20,738 nt of DNA from an uncultured Methanobrevibacter sp. (GCA_900317865.1 ONIK01000025.1:1-20738), one strand, 5' to 3'. Counted from the first letter of the stretch, positions 7,016 to 15,382 are shown. Notes: generated by a model not told the origin, from the sequence alone. Program-made: numbers and translations.

Positions 7016-8233
7016 ATGAATTATGAAAATAATGCTCGCGTAATTAATGACGATATCTTTGATTTGATAAATCAATGTTTCGATGAGGAAAGAAGTAGTC
7101 GAAATAATGAAAGCAGACTCAATTTTTTTGATACTTATAACAATTACTTTGTTTTAACAGATGATGGATCTTATTCTATTAACTCCAAAGAAATAAATCA
7201 TAAAATTGAAACATTACATACATCTACCGGTGCAATTAGTGAGGCATTTGAGAAATTTATTAAGCCGATGAAGTTCGACTACTCAAAAGACATTGCGATT
7301 TTGGACATCTGTGCAGGTCTTGGCTATAACTCATCAGCTGCAATAGATGATTTTTTGAAAAATTCAAAGGATTCCAGCTTAACGATTGATATGGTTGAAA
7401 TATCTGCAGCCACACTTGCATGCGGGCTTCTGGTGCCTTCACCAATCAAAGCCCATGACATTACACGAAAAGCAATTGAAGATGAACTTATTAAAACAGG
7501 TTATGCAACCCTAGAACTGGAAAAAGCCGAAATACCCTCAAACATCAACATCAATGTTTTCATTGAGGATGCAAGACAAACTGTTCAGAAGCTAAAGGAC
7601 AACAGCTATGATGCAATATTTTTGGATCCCTTCAGCCAGAACATGGCTCCTGAGTTATTTTCACTTGAATTTTTTAAAGAGTTCAGAAGAATAATAAAAG
7701 ACAGAGGAATAGTTGCAACATACACCTCATCAGCACCTGTCAGAGCAGCGTTTATTGAAGCTGGCTTTTATATTGGTCTTGGACCGATTTTCGGACGCAA
7801 ACAGGGAGGCACACTTGCCAGTCCTTCACAGGAAATGCTGGATATATCCCTTCCCAAAAATGACGAAATAAGAATTGCCCTATCAGATGTTGGAATACCA
7901 TTCAGGGATCCCGGATTAAACAATTCAAGCGAATATATTCTAGAAAAAAGAACCCAGGAAAGACATGAAAAAAGGCACAGCACCAAAATATCCTCAGCAG
8001 TCAAGACACCAATATTTTTAGCCCAGGAAATGGATGATGAAAAACTGAAAAGACGTGTCGAGCGTAATCTGGCAAAAATGAATATTCCGTCAACAACATC
8101 ACCAGAAGCCAAATATATCGTTGAAATCGAAAACGGCTACGAAGAAAAACAGAGCATTGAAAATAATTCCAGAGACAGAATTTTAAATATGAAAAAAAGA
8201 TTAAAAAAAGTTAAAAAAGGTGATTATGAATAA
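7016..8233 (+). CDS. MnmC2-like SAM-dependent methyltransferase (probable tRNA wobble-uridine modification)
   Basis: A 405-residue protein whose core resembles the MnmC2 / Methyltransf_30 family, which methylates aminomethyl groups on tRNA wobble uridine using SAM. Visible signatures are ETLHTSTGAISEAF (65-78), like the N-terminal ETFHS..GA motif of MnmC; SAM motif I LDICAGLGYN (96-105); MVEIS (126-130); DAIFLDPFS (209-217); ATYTSSAPVRAAFIEAGF (244-261); and GRKQGGTLAS. It lacks the FAD-dependent oxidase half of bacterial MnmC. The tail from about 310 is charged and ends in a Lys-rich stretch, which may bind RNA. No ribosome site precedes the ATG, but a TATA box fits a leaderless transcript. 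Its last 10 nt overlap the 3' end of the opposite-strand surface protein. Confidence 0.8.
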   Translation: MNYENNARVINDDIFDLINQCFDEERSSRNNESRLNFFDTYNNYFVLTDDGSYSINSKEINHKIETLHTSTGAISEAFEKFIKPMKFDYSKDIAILDICAGLGYNSSAAIDDFLKNSKDSSLTIDMVEISAATLACGLLVPSPIKAHDITRKAIEDELIKTGYATLELEKAEIPSNININVFIEDARQTVQKLKDNSYDAIFLDPFSQNMAPELFSLEFFKEFRRIIKDRGIVATYTSSAPVRAAFIEAGFYIGLGPIFGRKQGGTLASPSQEMLDISLPKNDEIRIALSDVGIPFRDPGLNNSSEYILEKRTQERHEKRHSTKISSAVKTPIFLAQEMDDEKLKRRVERNLAKMNIPSTTSPEAKYIVEIENGYEEKQSIENNSRDRILNMKKRLKKVKKGDYE

Positions 8234-9843
8234 ATCATTTCACCATTCTTTAATGCATAAGCTGCATCTTTTGAAGATAATACGGATTCGGAAATTGCTT
8301 TTAATGCACGACCGCTGGATACATGTTCGTTTCCAAATACACTCCAGTCCGCATCACAGTTAGCACAGAAGATATGTCCTTCCGCACTTCCACCTTCTTT
8401 TTGGCCTGTAGCAGGGAAAACACCATAATTTGATGTTTCATCACCTGTCCAGAAAATACCCCAGTACAATTCAGTACTTCCACAATAAGGACAGACTCTT
8501 TCAAATACTGTCATGTAGAATTTATATCCATATTCTGAAAGTTCACCTGAAGCTGAAGGTCTTCCAATAGCCATAATTGTTTTATTATCCGGTGAAACAC
8601 CATATCTTGAATAACATAACGTTTCATCATTATCTTTCACTGCAGAAACATTGATTATACTGCTTACATAAAAGTCAGTAGCTAAATCATGTGATAACAC
8701 ATTATGGATACCGTTTTCTAAATCCAAATCAAGTTCTGCAAAACCTATTTTATCGGTTCCGACAATATATGAAGTATTGTCAACGATAATTTCCATATCT
8801 CTATTGGATCCAACGGAAGCGTCAGAATTGATTAATATCGCTTCGAACTTGACAGAACTGCTGTTACTTTCAATATCTGATGCTATAACAGATGGCAAGA
8901 CCACAATTGTGTTAGAGCACATATCATTATTGACCGGATTTATTGCAGTTAAAATGTAAGAACCAGGTTCTAAATTAATATTTAATTTGGCTACCCCTTC
9001 TGCATCAGTTATTCTTGAATAGAAAACACCGTTAATGTTAAATGTAACTTCAGTATCAGCCAATGGGCTTCCGTCAGTATTCAAGAAGCTTGCATAATAC
9101 TGGGTATCATTTTTATATATTTTGAAAATATCAGATCCTGAAATGGATGGTAAAACCGTAACCTTATTTGAATATGATAAACCATTTTGATGAATGGCTG
9201 TTAATATATATTCATCAGGAAGCAAATTAATATTTAAACGTGCAATACCGTTTTCATTGGTTTTACGGTTATAGAATACACCATTGATATTAAATGTAAT
9301 GTCACTGTTGGCCAAAGGATTACCGAAATTATCCAAAACGGAAATATAATATTGGGTATCATTTTTATAAATCTTTTGAATATCATTACCGACCAACGTG
9401 GATAAAACCTCAACATCACTGTTCAAATCCATTAATTTTGAATCGTAATTATAAAATGCAGAAATTGAATAATTTCCAGGAATCAAATTTATAGCAAGAG
9501 ATGCTACTCCATTAGAATCTGTGATTCTAGTATAATTTACCCCATTAAGGTTTATAATTACTGAAGCATTTTCAACAGGATTATCAAAATGAGTTAAAGT
9601 TACAGAATATCTCGTTCCATTCTTATAATACATTGACACATCCCTAGTCTCTAAAGAATAATCATCCTGACTAGTGGATATGATATCTTGAGGAACTAAA
9701 GCAGTACCCGAAGGGGGTTCCTCCTCTGAATCACTCAATTCAAGCTCATCACTTACAGCACCACTATCAACAGCGGAAACAGCTGAAATTGACAGCATGA
9801 AGAAGAGTGTTATAAATAATAAAGTAATTTTTTTATTAAACAT
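8224..9843 (-). CDS. Secreted Ig-repeat (adhesin-like) protein with a C-terminal CxxC/CxxC domain
   Basis: A 539-residue exported protein. The signal peptide is 1-24 (ends ISAVSA), followed by an acidic linker to about 65. Four Ig-like repeats of about 82-85 residues follow (about 68-150, 151-232, 233-317, 318-402). The middle two have the clearest consensus: Y-K-N-D-T-Q-Y-Y, then P-L-A, T-F-N-I-N-G-V-F-Y, then L-N-I-N-L and Y-I-L-T-A. The fourth repeat is degenerate. The last ~135 residues form a separate domain with CPYC at 451-454 and CANC at 493-496, a zinc-ribbon-like pattern of unknown function. There is no membrane anchor, so it may be held by the wall or by partners. The start has ribosome site GAGGT. 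A related repeat protein lies at the right edge of the window. Confidence 0.85.
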   Translation of the reverse strand: MFNKKITLLFITLFFMLSISAVSAVDSGAVSDELELSDSEEEPPSGTALVPQDIISTSQDDYSLETRDVSMYYKNGTRYSVTLTHFDNPVENASVIINLNGVNYTRITDSNGVASLAINLIPGNYSISAFYNYDSKLMDLNSDVEVLSTLVGNDIQKIYKNDTQYYISVLDNFGNPLANSDITFNINGVFYNRKTNENGIARLNINLLPDEYILTAIHQNGLSYSNKVTVLPSISGSDIFKIYKNDTQYYASFLNTDGSPLADTEVTFNINGVFYSRITDAEGVAKLNINLEPGSYILTAINPVNNDMCSNTIVVLPSVIASDIESNSSSVKFEAILINSDASVGSNRDMEIIVDNTSYIVGTDKIGFAELDLDLENGIHNVLSHDLATDFYVSSIINVSAVKDNDETLCYSRYGVSPDNKTIMAIGRPSASGELSEYGYKFYMTVFERVCPYCGSTELYWGIFWTGDETSNYGVFPATGQKEGGSAEGHIFCANCDADWSVFGNEHVSSGRALKAISESVLSSKDAAYALKNGEMIYS

Positions 9844-9868
9844 ATATTAACCTCGTTAATATGAAAAA

Positions 9869-9887
9869 TGTAAAATCTTGTTTTACA
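9869..9887 (-). repeat. Hairpin in the leader of the surface protein
   Basis: Perfect inverted repeat TGTAAAA-TCTTG-TTTTACA between the predicted TATA box and the ribosome site. It could be an operator or an RNA hairpin; nothing in the sequence decides. Confidence 0.45.
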
Positions 9888-9900
9888 TCGGCATTATAAT

Positions 9901-9921
9901 CTTATAAAACTTTTCTTATAA
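9901..9921 (-). promoter_or_regulatory. TATA boxes of the surface protein gene
   Basis: The minus strand reads AAAGTTTTATAAG (9901-9913) and, just upstream, TTTTTATAAG. Both are plausible BRE/TATA sites about 60-75 nt before the ATG. Confidence 0.45.
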
Positions 9922-10174
9922 AAAGCTTTGTATTTTCAAAAAGGGCACAAATAAGGCTAAAAAGCTAAAATAAAGCACAAATAAAAGGAATTGATTTTTG
10001 CCTATTGGCAAATACTTTTTAAAAACAATCAAAGAATGAGTATTTAAGAAATTAAAAGTCTTAAATTGCTTATTTTTAAAACAAAGTATAAGAAAAAAAT
10101 ACCTCAATTATACCGATATTATATAATGTGACCAAAAGAATGAAAAAAATAATTGATTGAAAGTAAATGATATG
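9922..10174. other. Gene-free AT-rich spacer
   Basis: No gene I can support. It contains a small hairpin TTTGCC-TATT-GGCAAA (9997-10012) followed by TACTTTTT, and a direct repeat gcacaaataa (about 9946 and 9975). The 63-codon minus-strand ORF here starts at TTG and is Phe/Leu-rich translation of A/T runs. Confidence 0.5.
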
Positions 10175-10225
10175 GAAATAAAAAGAGAAAAAAAGTGGAA
10201 TTAAAAAATAAAAGCCTTATTCCAC
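10175..10225 (-). terminator. Terminator of the purC-glmS operon, overlapping the glmS stop
   Basis: Inverted repeat GTGGAAT (10195-10201) / ATTCCAC (10219-10225) with a 17-nt loop. The glmS stop (10217-10219) sits at the edge of the upstream arm. On the minus strand it is followed by TTTTTTTCTCTTTTTATTT. Confidence 0.55.
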
Positions 10226-12001
10226 AGTTACACATTTTGCCAAATTTCTTGGTTTATCCGGATCAAAACCTTTTTCGATTGTAATATAATATGATAAAAG
10301 TTGAAGCGGTACAATATATACAAGAGGAGCTATAATTTCACTGACATCAGGATTGATTTTAAATAATTCAGGAGCCTTTTCTACAAGTTCCTCATCATCA
10401 GCCGCACCGAAGGCAAGAACATGAGCTCCACGAGATTTTACTTCTTCAAGATTACTCATTGTCTTTTTATATGAGTCACCCGGAGGAATCACTACAACCA
10501 CAGGTATTCCTTCATCAATCAATGCCAAAGGACCATGCTTGAGCTCTCCTGCAGCATATCCTTCACCATGTATGTATGAAATCTCCTTTAATTTTAGAGC
10601 CCCTTCCAGTGCGGTAGGATAACAGTATCCTCTTCCGAGATAGAAGAAGTCTTTTGCATAATTGTATCTCTGTGACATGGACTTGATTGATTCCACATCT
10701 TTCAAGACCTCATCAATGTAGTCAGGAACCTTTTCAATTTCCGCCAATAGCTTTTCGTCTTTTGCCATAAGTGCTGCGAAGATATAAATAGCAGTTAACT
10801 GTGAAACATAGGTTTTTGTTGCTGCAACACCTATTTCAGGTCCTGCCTGGGTCTGTATTACATACTGTGCCCTTCTTGTTATTGATGAGCCTGCAACATT
10901 TACTATTCCTAATGTCTTTGAGGTTTCATTTGCAACATCAAGTGCCTTTAGTGAATCTGCAGTTTCGCCTGACTGTGAAATGAATATTACCAGAGTATCT
11001 TCTTTAAGAGTTTTTGCTGAGAATTTAAACTCTGATGCTAAAATCACCTCAGTAGGAATTCCAGCAAGTGATTCAAGAAGATATTTACCTGTTAATGAAG
11101 CATGATATGATGTTCCACAGGCCACAAAGCATATTCTTGAAATATCATCAAAATCATCAATGATTTTCTGGATGTTTTCCTTTTGGGTCAGTGTGTTTTG
11201 AACTGCTGTTGCCTGTTCGTTGATTTCCTTTATCATGAAATGGTCATATCCTTCTTTTTCCGCCATTTCCGGAGTCCAGTTGATTGTATCAATTTCTTTA
11301 TTAATCGGATTGTCAAATTCGTCATGGACAACCACTCCATTCTTATCCAAAATAACAATTTCACCCTTTTCAGGATAGATAATGTCTTTTGCATATTTCA
11401 GAATAGCTGGTGAGTCTGAAGCAAGATAATAACCGTCATTACCCAAGCCCACAATTAATGGTGAGTCTTTTCTGGTTGCAACAATCTTATCCGGCTCTTT
11501 TGATGATATCACAGCTATTGCATAAGCGCCGTCAAGAATGTCTATTGTCTTTCTGACTGCATGTTCAAGGTCAAGCCCTTCATCCATGAACTTGTGAATA
11601 AGATGAGGAATGACCTCAGTATCGGTATCTGACTTGAAGGTATATCCTTCTGCAATCAAGTCTGCTTTTATTTTGCTGTTATTTTCAATAATTCCATTGT
11701 GAACAACAGCTATTGTATTTTCCTCATCGAGCTGAGGGTGAGCATTCAATTTTGACGGATCACCATGTGTAGCCCATCTTACATGAGCAATACCGAAATT
11801 GCCCGGCATGTTAGGCAAATCCAATTTTTTGTTAACTTCATCAATTTTACCTTTATCCTTTTTTACATGAATTTTTTCATCATAAGTAGCGAGTCCAATT
11901 GAATCGTAACCTCTATACTCCAATTTTGAAATACAGTCAAAAAGAATAGGGGCCACATCCTTGTTATCGTCCTTTAATATACAACCAACAATACCACACA
12001 T
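10217..12001 (-). CDS. glmS: Glutamine-fructose-6-phosphate aminotransferase (isomerizing)
   Basis: Makes glucosamine-6-phosphate from fructose-6-phosphate and glutamine, the entry to UDP-amino sugars for pseudomurein and glycans. I place the start at ATG 11999-12001, giving 594 residues that begin MCGIVGC, because the N-terminal nucleophile Cys must be residue 2. The longer reading would start at a GTG inside the ribosome site (AAGGTG). The class II glutamine amidotransferase domain is about 1-215. Two SIS domains follow, with CGTSYHASLTG, FISQSGETADS in the first and HGEGYAAGELKHGP in the second. The end AKCVTVE matches the family's AKSVTVE with Ser changed to Cys. Last gene of the purC operon, 10 nt after cobA. 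Confidence 0.96.
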   Translation of the reverse strand: MCGIVGCILKDDNKDVAPILFDCISKLEYRGYDSIGLATYDEKIHVKKDKGKIDEVNKKLDLPNMPGNFGIAHVRWATHGDPSKLNAHPQLDEENTIAVVHNGIIENNSKIKADLIAEGYTFKSDTDTEVIPHLIHKFMDEGLDLEHAVRKTIDILDGAYAIAVISSKEPDKIVATRKDSPLIVGLGNDGYYLASDSPAILKYAKDIIYPEKGEIVILDKNGVVVHDEFDNPINKEIDTINWTPEMAEKEGYDHFMIKEINEQATAVQNTLTQKENIQKIIDDFDDISRICFVACGTSYHASLTGKYLLESLAGIPTEVILASEFKFSAKTLKEDTLVIFISQSGETADSLKALDVANETSKTLGIVNVAGSSITRRAQYVIQTQAGPEIGVAATKTYVSQLTAIYIFAALMAKDEKLLAEIEKVPDYIDEVLKDVESIKSMSQRYNYAKDFFYLGRGYCYPTALEGALKLKEISYIHGEGYAAGELKHGPLALIDEGIPVVVVIPPGDSYKKTMSNLEEVKSRGAHVLAFGAADDEELVEKAPELFKINPDVSEIIAPLVYIVPLQLLSYYITIEKGFDPDKPRNLAKCVTVE

Positions 12002-12011
12002 GTAAAACACC

Positions 12012-12722
12012 TTAATAATTATAAATATCCTTGTAAAGCTTTACAACTTCCCCAATAATTAAAATAGCTGGAGTTTTGATGTCCTTTTCGGAAATATTTT
12101 CCAATGTTCCAAATATCACATTTTCATCAGGCAGTGTTCCGCTTTCTATAACACATACTGGAGTGTCTTTATCTCTATACTTCATTATTTCAGTAGTATT
12201 TTCCTTAATGTTTCCAATGCCCATTAGAATAATTAAGGTATCTGCAGTATAATCCCAGTGAACCTGACTTTCAGCTTTTGTCGGGTCTTCATGACCTGTT
12301 ACAATTGTAACTGAAGTTGCAACGGCCCTATGAGTTACTGGTAGTCCCAAGGAAGTTGGTGCTCCAATAGCTGAAGTAACACCCGGAATAACTTCAAATT
12401 TGATATCATGTTCCATTAAAGCTAAAATTTCTTCTCCGCCACGACCAAATACAAAAGGATCCCCTCCTTTTAGTCTGACAACATTCTCATGCTGTTGAGC
12501 CTGCTTTATGATTAACTCATTAATCTGATCCTGTGTTTTATAATGTTCGCCTGCCTTTTTGCCGACATATATCCTTTCTGCTGTTTCGGGAGCATGTGCC
12601 AATATTTCTTCATTAGCCAGATAATCATATAAAACAACATCAGCTTTATTTAGTGCTTTAACGGCTTTTAGAGTTATTAAGTCTGCATCTCCAGGTCCTG
12701 CACCTATTAAATAAACTACCAT
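12012..12722 (-). CDS. cobA: Uroporphyrinogen-III C-methyltransferase
   Basis: Adds two SAM-derived methyl groups to uroporphyrinogen III to give precorrin-2, the branch point to siroheme, cobalamin and the methanogenic cofactor F430. At 236 residues it is the single-domain SUMT form, without the uroporphyrinogen synthase or CysG fusions. Motifs are GAGPGD (7-12), VVRLKGGDPFVFGRGGEE (81-98), PGVTSAIGAP (113-122) and TGHEDP (142-147). The ATG is preceded by AAAGTGAT, a moderate ribosome site. It lies 15 nt after purQ and 10 nt before glmS, so it belongs to the same transcript though it shares no pathway with either. Confidence 0.96.
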   Translation of the reverse strand: MVVYLIGAGPGDADLITLKAVKALNKADVVLYDYLANEEILAHAPETAERIYVGKKAGEHYKTQDQINELIIKQAQQHENVVRLKGGDPFVFGRGGEEILALMEHDIKFEVIPGVTSAIGAPTSLGLPVTHRAVATSVTIVTGHEDPTKAESQVHWDYTADTLIILMGIGNIKENTTEIMKYRDKDTPVCVIESGTLPDENVIFGTLENISEKDIKTPAILIIGEVVKLYKDIYNY

Positions 12723-12737
12723 CTTATCACTTTCAAT

Positions 12738-13382
12738 CTATAAAAATCCTTTAAAGAAGTTCAAACCATCAGTTGAGCCCAATATTTCTTCACAAGCCCT
12801 TTCCGGGTGAGGCATCATTGCACAAACCAGTCCAGATTCATCACATACACTTGTAATAGCTTCCATTGAACCGTTAGGGTTTCTATCTTTAAATTGCAAT
12901 ACAATTTGATCTTGATCTTTCAGCAAGTCAATATCTTCTGTGTAAAATCTACCTTCTGCATGAGCAATTGGTATTTTAACAGTTTGTCCTTTTTTGAAAT
13001 CTTTTGTAAAAGGAGTTCTGGTATTTGATACTTTCAAATCAACCCATTCACAGTTGAATTTAGGGTTTTCATTAGTTATGAATACACCAGGAACAAGCCC
13101 GATTTCACCTAAAATCTGAGCCCCGTTACATATACCCAAAACTGGTTTTTCTTCTTTAACCAATGCCTTAATTCCATCAATTACCGGTGTGATTGATGCC
13201 ATAGCACCTGCCCTCAAGTAATCTCCATAGGAGAATCCTCCGGGAATGACAACACCGTCATAATCGGTTAAGTCATCTCTGCTCCACCAAACATATTCAG
13301 CTTCAAGGCCAACAAGTTCAATAGCACGGGCTACATCCCTATCACAGTTGGTTCCAGGAAATCTAATTACTCCGATTTTCAC
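12738..13382 (-). CDS. purQ: Phosphoribosylformylglycinamidine synthase, glutaminase subunit
   Basis: Provides ammonia from glutamine for the fourth step of purine synthesis (FGAR to FGAM), acting with PurS and PurL. The 214 residues form a class I glutamine amidotransferase with nucleophile C85 in GICNGAQ and H192/E194 in PHPER. The N-terminal RFPGTNCDRD and GGFSYGDYLRAGA are PurQ signatures. The start is GTG, five nt after ribosome site AAGGTGG; no nearer ATG fits. It follows purS by 10 nt. PurL, the large catalytic subunit, is not in the window. Confidence 0.96.
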   Translation of the reverse strand: MKIGVIRFPGTNCDRDVARAIELVGLEAEYVWWSRDDLTDYDGVVIPGGFSYGDYLRAGAMASITPVIDGIKALVKEEKPVLGICNGAQILGEIGLVPGVFITNENPKFNCEWVDLKVSNTRTPFTKDFKKGQTVKIPIAHAEGRFYTEDIDLLKDQDQIVLQFKDRNPNGSMEAITSVCDESGLVCAMMPHPERACEEILGSTDGLNFFKGFL

Positions 13383-13392
13383 TTAAACCACC

Positions 13393-13659
13393 TTATTTAC
13401 CGCATGCCATGTTTTGTGGAATTACATTTATTTTATAGTTGTGGATTACAGGATTACAGAGTAATCTTTCACACATGTCTACAACGTTTTCTCTAATGAC
13501 TTCCCTATCTTCTCCTTCCATCTGGAATTTGATTATTTCAACAGTCTTTGTATTTTTGACTTCATAACCAAGCAAATCAAGAGATCTTTCAATTGTTGTA
13601 GCTTCAGGGTTTAACATACCACTTTTAAGGGAAATTTTAACTTCAATATCAAATAACAT
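13393..13659 (-). CDS. purS: Phosphoribosylformylglycinamidine synthase subunit PurS
   Basis: An 88-residue small subunit that bridges PurQ and PurL in the archaeal and Gram-positive type FGAM synthase. Family features are the opening FDIEVKISLKSGMLNPEA, a GYEV turn near 31, and the CERLLCNPVIHNYKI end. The ATG abuts the purC stop codon, and its ribosome site (AAGGTGAT) lies within the last purC codons, so translation is likely coupled. Confidence 0.95.
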   Translation of the reverse strand: MLFDIEVKISLKSGMLNPEATTIERSLDLLGYEVKNTKTVEIIKFQMEGEDREVIRENVVDMCERLLCNPVIHNYKINVIPQNMACGK

Positions 13660-14388
13660 TTAAATCACCTTTTCATCATCAGGAATAATTCTATTATAAA
13701 CTTCTATATAAGCGTCCATAACTTCGCCGTCTTTACCTTTTCTGAATAATTCTTTATCCAACATCTCCAGAGTTTCAGCATCCCATAATCTGCATCCGTC
13801 AGGAGAGATTTCATCACCCAAGAGGATTTTTCCATCCTTATCCTTACCGAATTCAACCTTATAGTCAACTAATATGATGCCTGCATCCTTAAAGAATTCA
13901 GTCAAAATATCATTGATTTTTAAAGCCTTTTCGGTTAGAATATCAATTTCTTCCTGGGTAGCAATACCTAATGCTTTTATAATTGAATCATTAAGCATAG
14001 GGTCGTGATAATCGTCATCTTTAAAGTCCATCTGTACGATTGGAGGATCCAATTTCATACCGTCTTCAATAGGATACTTGCGAACCAGACTACCAGTAGC
14101 TATGTTTCTTACAATGACTTCAATAGGAATCATTTCCAGTTTTTTAGCCAACATTACATTTTCTTCAAGTAAATCAATAAATTGTGTTTCAATACCATTT
14201 TCCTCTAAAACTTTGAAAATTTTAGCAGAAATGACCGCATTATAGGCACCTTTTTTGTCCATGACTTCTTTACGTGCACCATCACCTGCAGTCATGTCAT
14301 CACGAAACTCAATGATAACTTCATCATCGTTTTGCGTGGTGAATACACTTTTTACTTTACCAGAATTAATTAACTCTTTTTTCTCCAT
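13660..14388 (-). CDS. purC: Phosphoribosylaminoimidazole-succinocarboxamide synthase (SAICAR synthetase)
   Basis: Joins aspartate to CAIR with ATP to give SAICAR in purine synthesis. The 242 residues are the normal length. Signatures are MTAGDGA (about 32-38), IPIEVIVRNIATGSL (about 87-101), LVDYKVEFG (about 172-180) and GDEISPDGCRLWD (about 190-202). It is first in the purC-purS-purQ-cobA-glmS run. The ribosome site is weak (TGATGAT), unlike the strong ones of the downstream genes. A TATA box lies at 14441-14450. Confidence 0.96.
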   Translation of the reverse strand: MEKKELINSGKVKSVFTTQNDDEVIIEFRDDMTAGDGARKEVMDKKGAYNAVISAKIFKVLEENGIETQFIDLLEENVMLAKKLEMIPIEVIVRNIATGSLVRKYPIEDGMKLDPPIVQMDFKDDDYHDPMLNDSIIKALGIATQEEIDILTEKALKINDILTEFFKDAGIILVDYKVEFGKDKDGKILLGDEISPDGCRLWDAETLEMLDKELFRKGKDGEVMDAYIEVYNRIIPDDEKVI

Positions 14389-14440
14389 GATATCATCAAT
14401 TAATTTTTAAATTATTATAATCAAATTTTTGTTTTAAATG

Positions 14441-14450
14441 CTATATAATA
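14441..14450 (-). promoter_or_regulatory. TATA box of the purC operon
   Basis: The minus strand reads TATTATATAG about 55 nt upstream of the purC ATG, predicting a leader near 30 nt. Sequence match only. Confidence 0.5.
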
Positions 14451-14500
14451 ATATTGAATTTACAAAAGAAATTGAATTAAAAAGAGAATATGGAAATAAT

Positions 14501-14541
14501 ATAAAAAAAGAAAAATGGAAGAAAAATTAATTATTTCTTCC
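14501..14541 (-). terminator. Terminator of the stalk surface protein gene, containing its stop codon
   Basis: Inverted repeat GGAAGAAA (14517-14524) / TTTCTTCC (14534-14541) with the stop codon (14531-14533) in the 9-nt loop. On the minus strand it is followed by ATTTTTCTTTTTTTATATT. Confidence 0.65.
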
Positions 14542-15238
14542 TGAATACAACAGCAATTACAACAGCAACAACTACCAATAAAAGCAGCATAACCGGAAGA
14601 CCAGTATTATTGTTAGCCAAAGGATTATTTTTCACAGGATTTTTAGGCGGATTATTAGCAACAATCTTTGTGTTGTTAGTTATGTTAGTGTTGTTGGTAA
14701 TGTTGACATTGTTTGTGATGTTGGTATTGTTTGTAATATTTGTGTTGTTGGTTACATTGGTATTATTTTTAACTATAACCGGAATAATCTTGGTTGGATT
14801 TCCACTTGCATTAGCAGGATTTGTATTGGTATTGTTTTTAACAGAATTTGTATTTCCAGGGTTTCCACTTGCATTGGAGCTGGAATTATTATTAACTGGA
14901 GGATTAGTAGCATTTACTGTTAAATTAACCTCTTTTGTAATGTTTGAATAGTTTACGTCACCATTATATTTTACTTTAACCTTGTAATCACCTGCAGTCA
15001 AATTCTTTAAATCTATATTTGCTTTTCCATCGGCAACAGTGCCATTGAAGTCATGGCCATTAACTGTAACTGTTACATTACCGGTCGCATTTTCAGGCAA
15101 GATAACCTGAACTATAGCAATTTCACCAGCATTGATATCAGCTACAAACACTCTCATTTCAGGCTGGTCTGCTGAAAATACTGAATTAACAGCAAAAAAA
15201 GCCAAAACACAAATTAATAAAATAGCTATTCTTTTCAT
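14531..15238 (-). CDS. Membrane-anchored surface protein with an Ig-like domain on an Asn/Thr sequon stalk
   Basis: A 235-residue surface protein. Signal peptide 1-23 (ends VFSA); one Ig-like domain at about 24-108 (GNVTVTVNG...TAGDYKVKVKYNGD); an Asn-rich stalk at about 109-213; a membrane helix at about 214-232; and a short cytoplasmic RKK end. The stalk section 158-190 contains ten N-x-T sequons in 33 residues, alternating NNT and NIT, so it is probably densely N-glycosylated and extended. The order (signal, domain, stalk, anchor) places the Ig domain outside the membrane, reaching through or past the wall. No strong ribosome site precedes the ATG; a TATA-like stretch at 15281-15290 fits a very short leader. 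The ligand of the domain is unknown. Confidence 0.85.
   Translation of the reverse strand: MKRIAILLICVLAFFAVNSVFSADQPEMRVFVADINAGEIAIVQVILPENATGNVTVTVNGHDFNGTVADGKANIDLKNLTAGDYKVKVKYNGDVNYSNITKEVNLTVNATNPPVNNNSSSNASGNPGNTNSVKNNTNTNPANASGNPTKIIPVIVKNNTNVTNNTNITNNTNITNNVNITNNTNITNNTKIVANNPPKNPVKNNPLANNNTGLPVMLLLLVVVAVVIAVVFRKK
14663..14770 (-). repeat. Imperfect short tandem repeat encoding the sequon stalk
   Basis: Alternating units of about 9-12 nt encode NNT/NIT. The minus strand repeats AACAACACTAACATAAC-like text with synonymous changes, a repeat type prone to expansion and contraction in whole codons. Confidence 0.6.
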
Positions 15239-15280
15239 GTTAATATTTTATGTAAACATGATAAATAAAAATTTAGGTTG

Positions 15281-15290
15281 GATATATTAA
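15281..15290 (-). promoter_or_regulatory. TATA-like box of the stalk surface protein gene
   Basis: The minus strand reads TTAATATATCC about 45 nt before the ATG at 15238. With usual spacing, the transcript would have a leader of under 20 nt and no ribosome site. Confidence 0.35.
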
Positions 15291-15382
15291 TTTCAAAATG
15301 ATGAAAATATAACTCAATGAATATAATATTTTAAATAAAAAGTAATTATGAGATTATTTAAAAAAATTTACATTATTAAGAA

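Noticed and set aside
9916..10107. 63-codon minus-strand ORF
   Set aside because: TTG start and Phe/Leu-rich composition from A/T runs; no coding signal.
12002..12010. Longer glmS start (GTG, adding three residues)
   Set aside because: The GTG is part of the ribosome site AAGGTG, and the enzyme needs Cys as residue 2 for its N-terminal nucleophile.
14610..14951. 113-codon plus-strand ORF rich in Leu/Val/Phe, looking like a membrane protein
   Set aside because: It is the antisense reading of the Asn/Thr stalk codons; no ribosome site or promoter.
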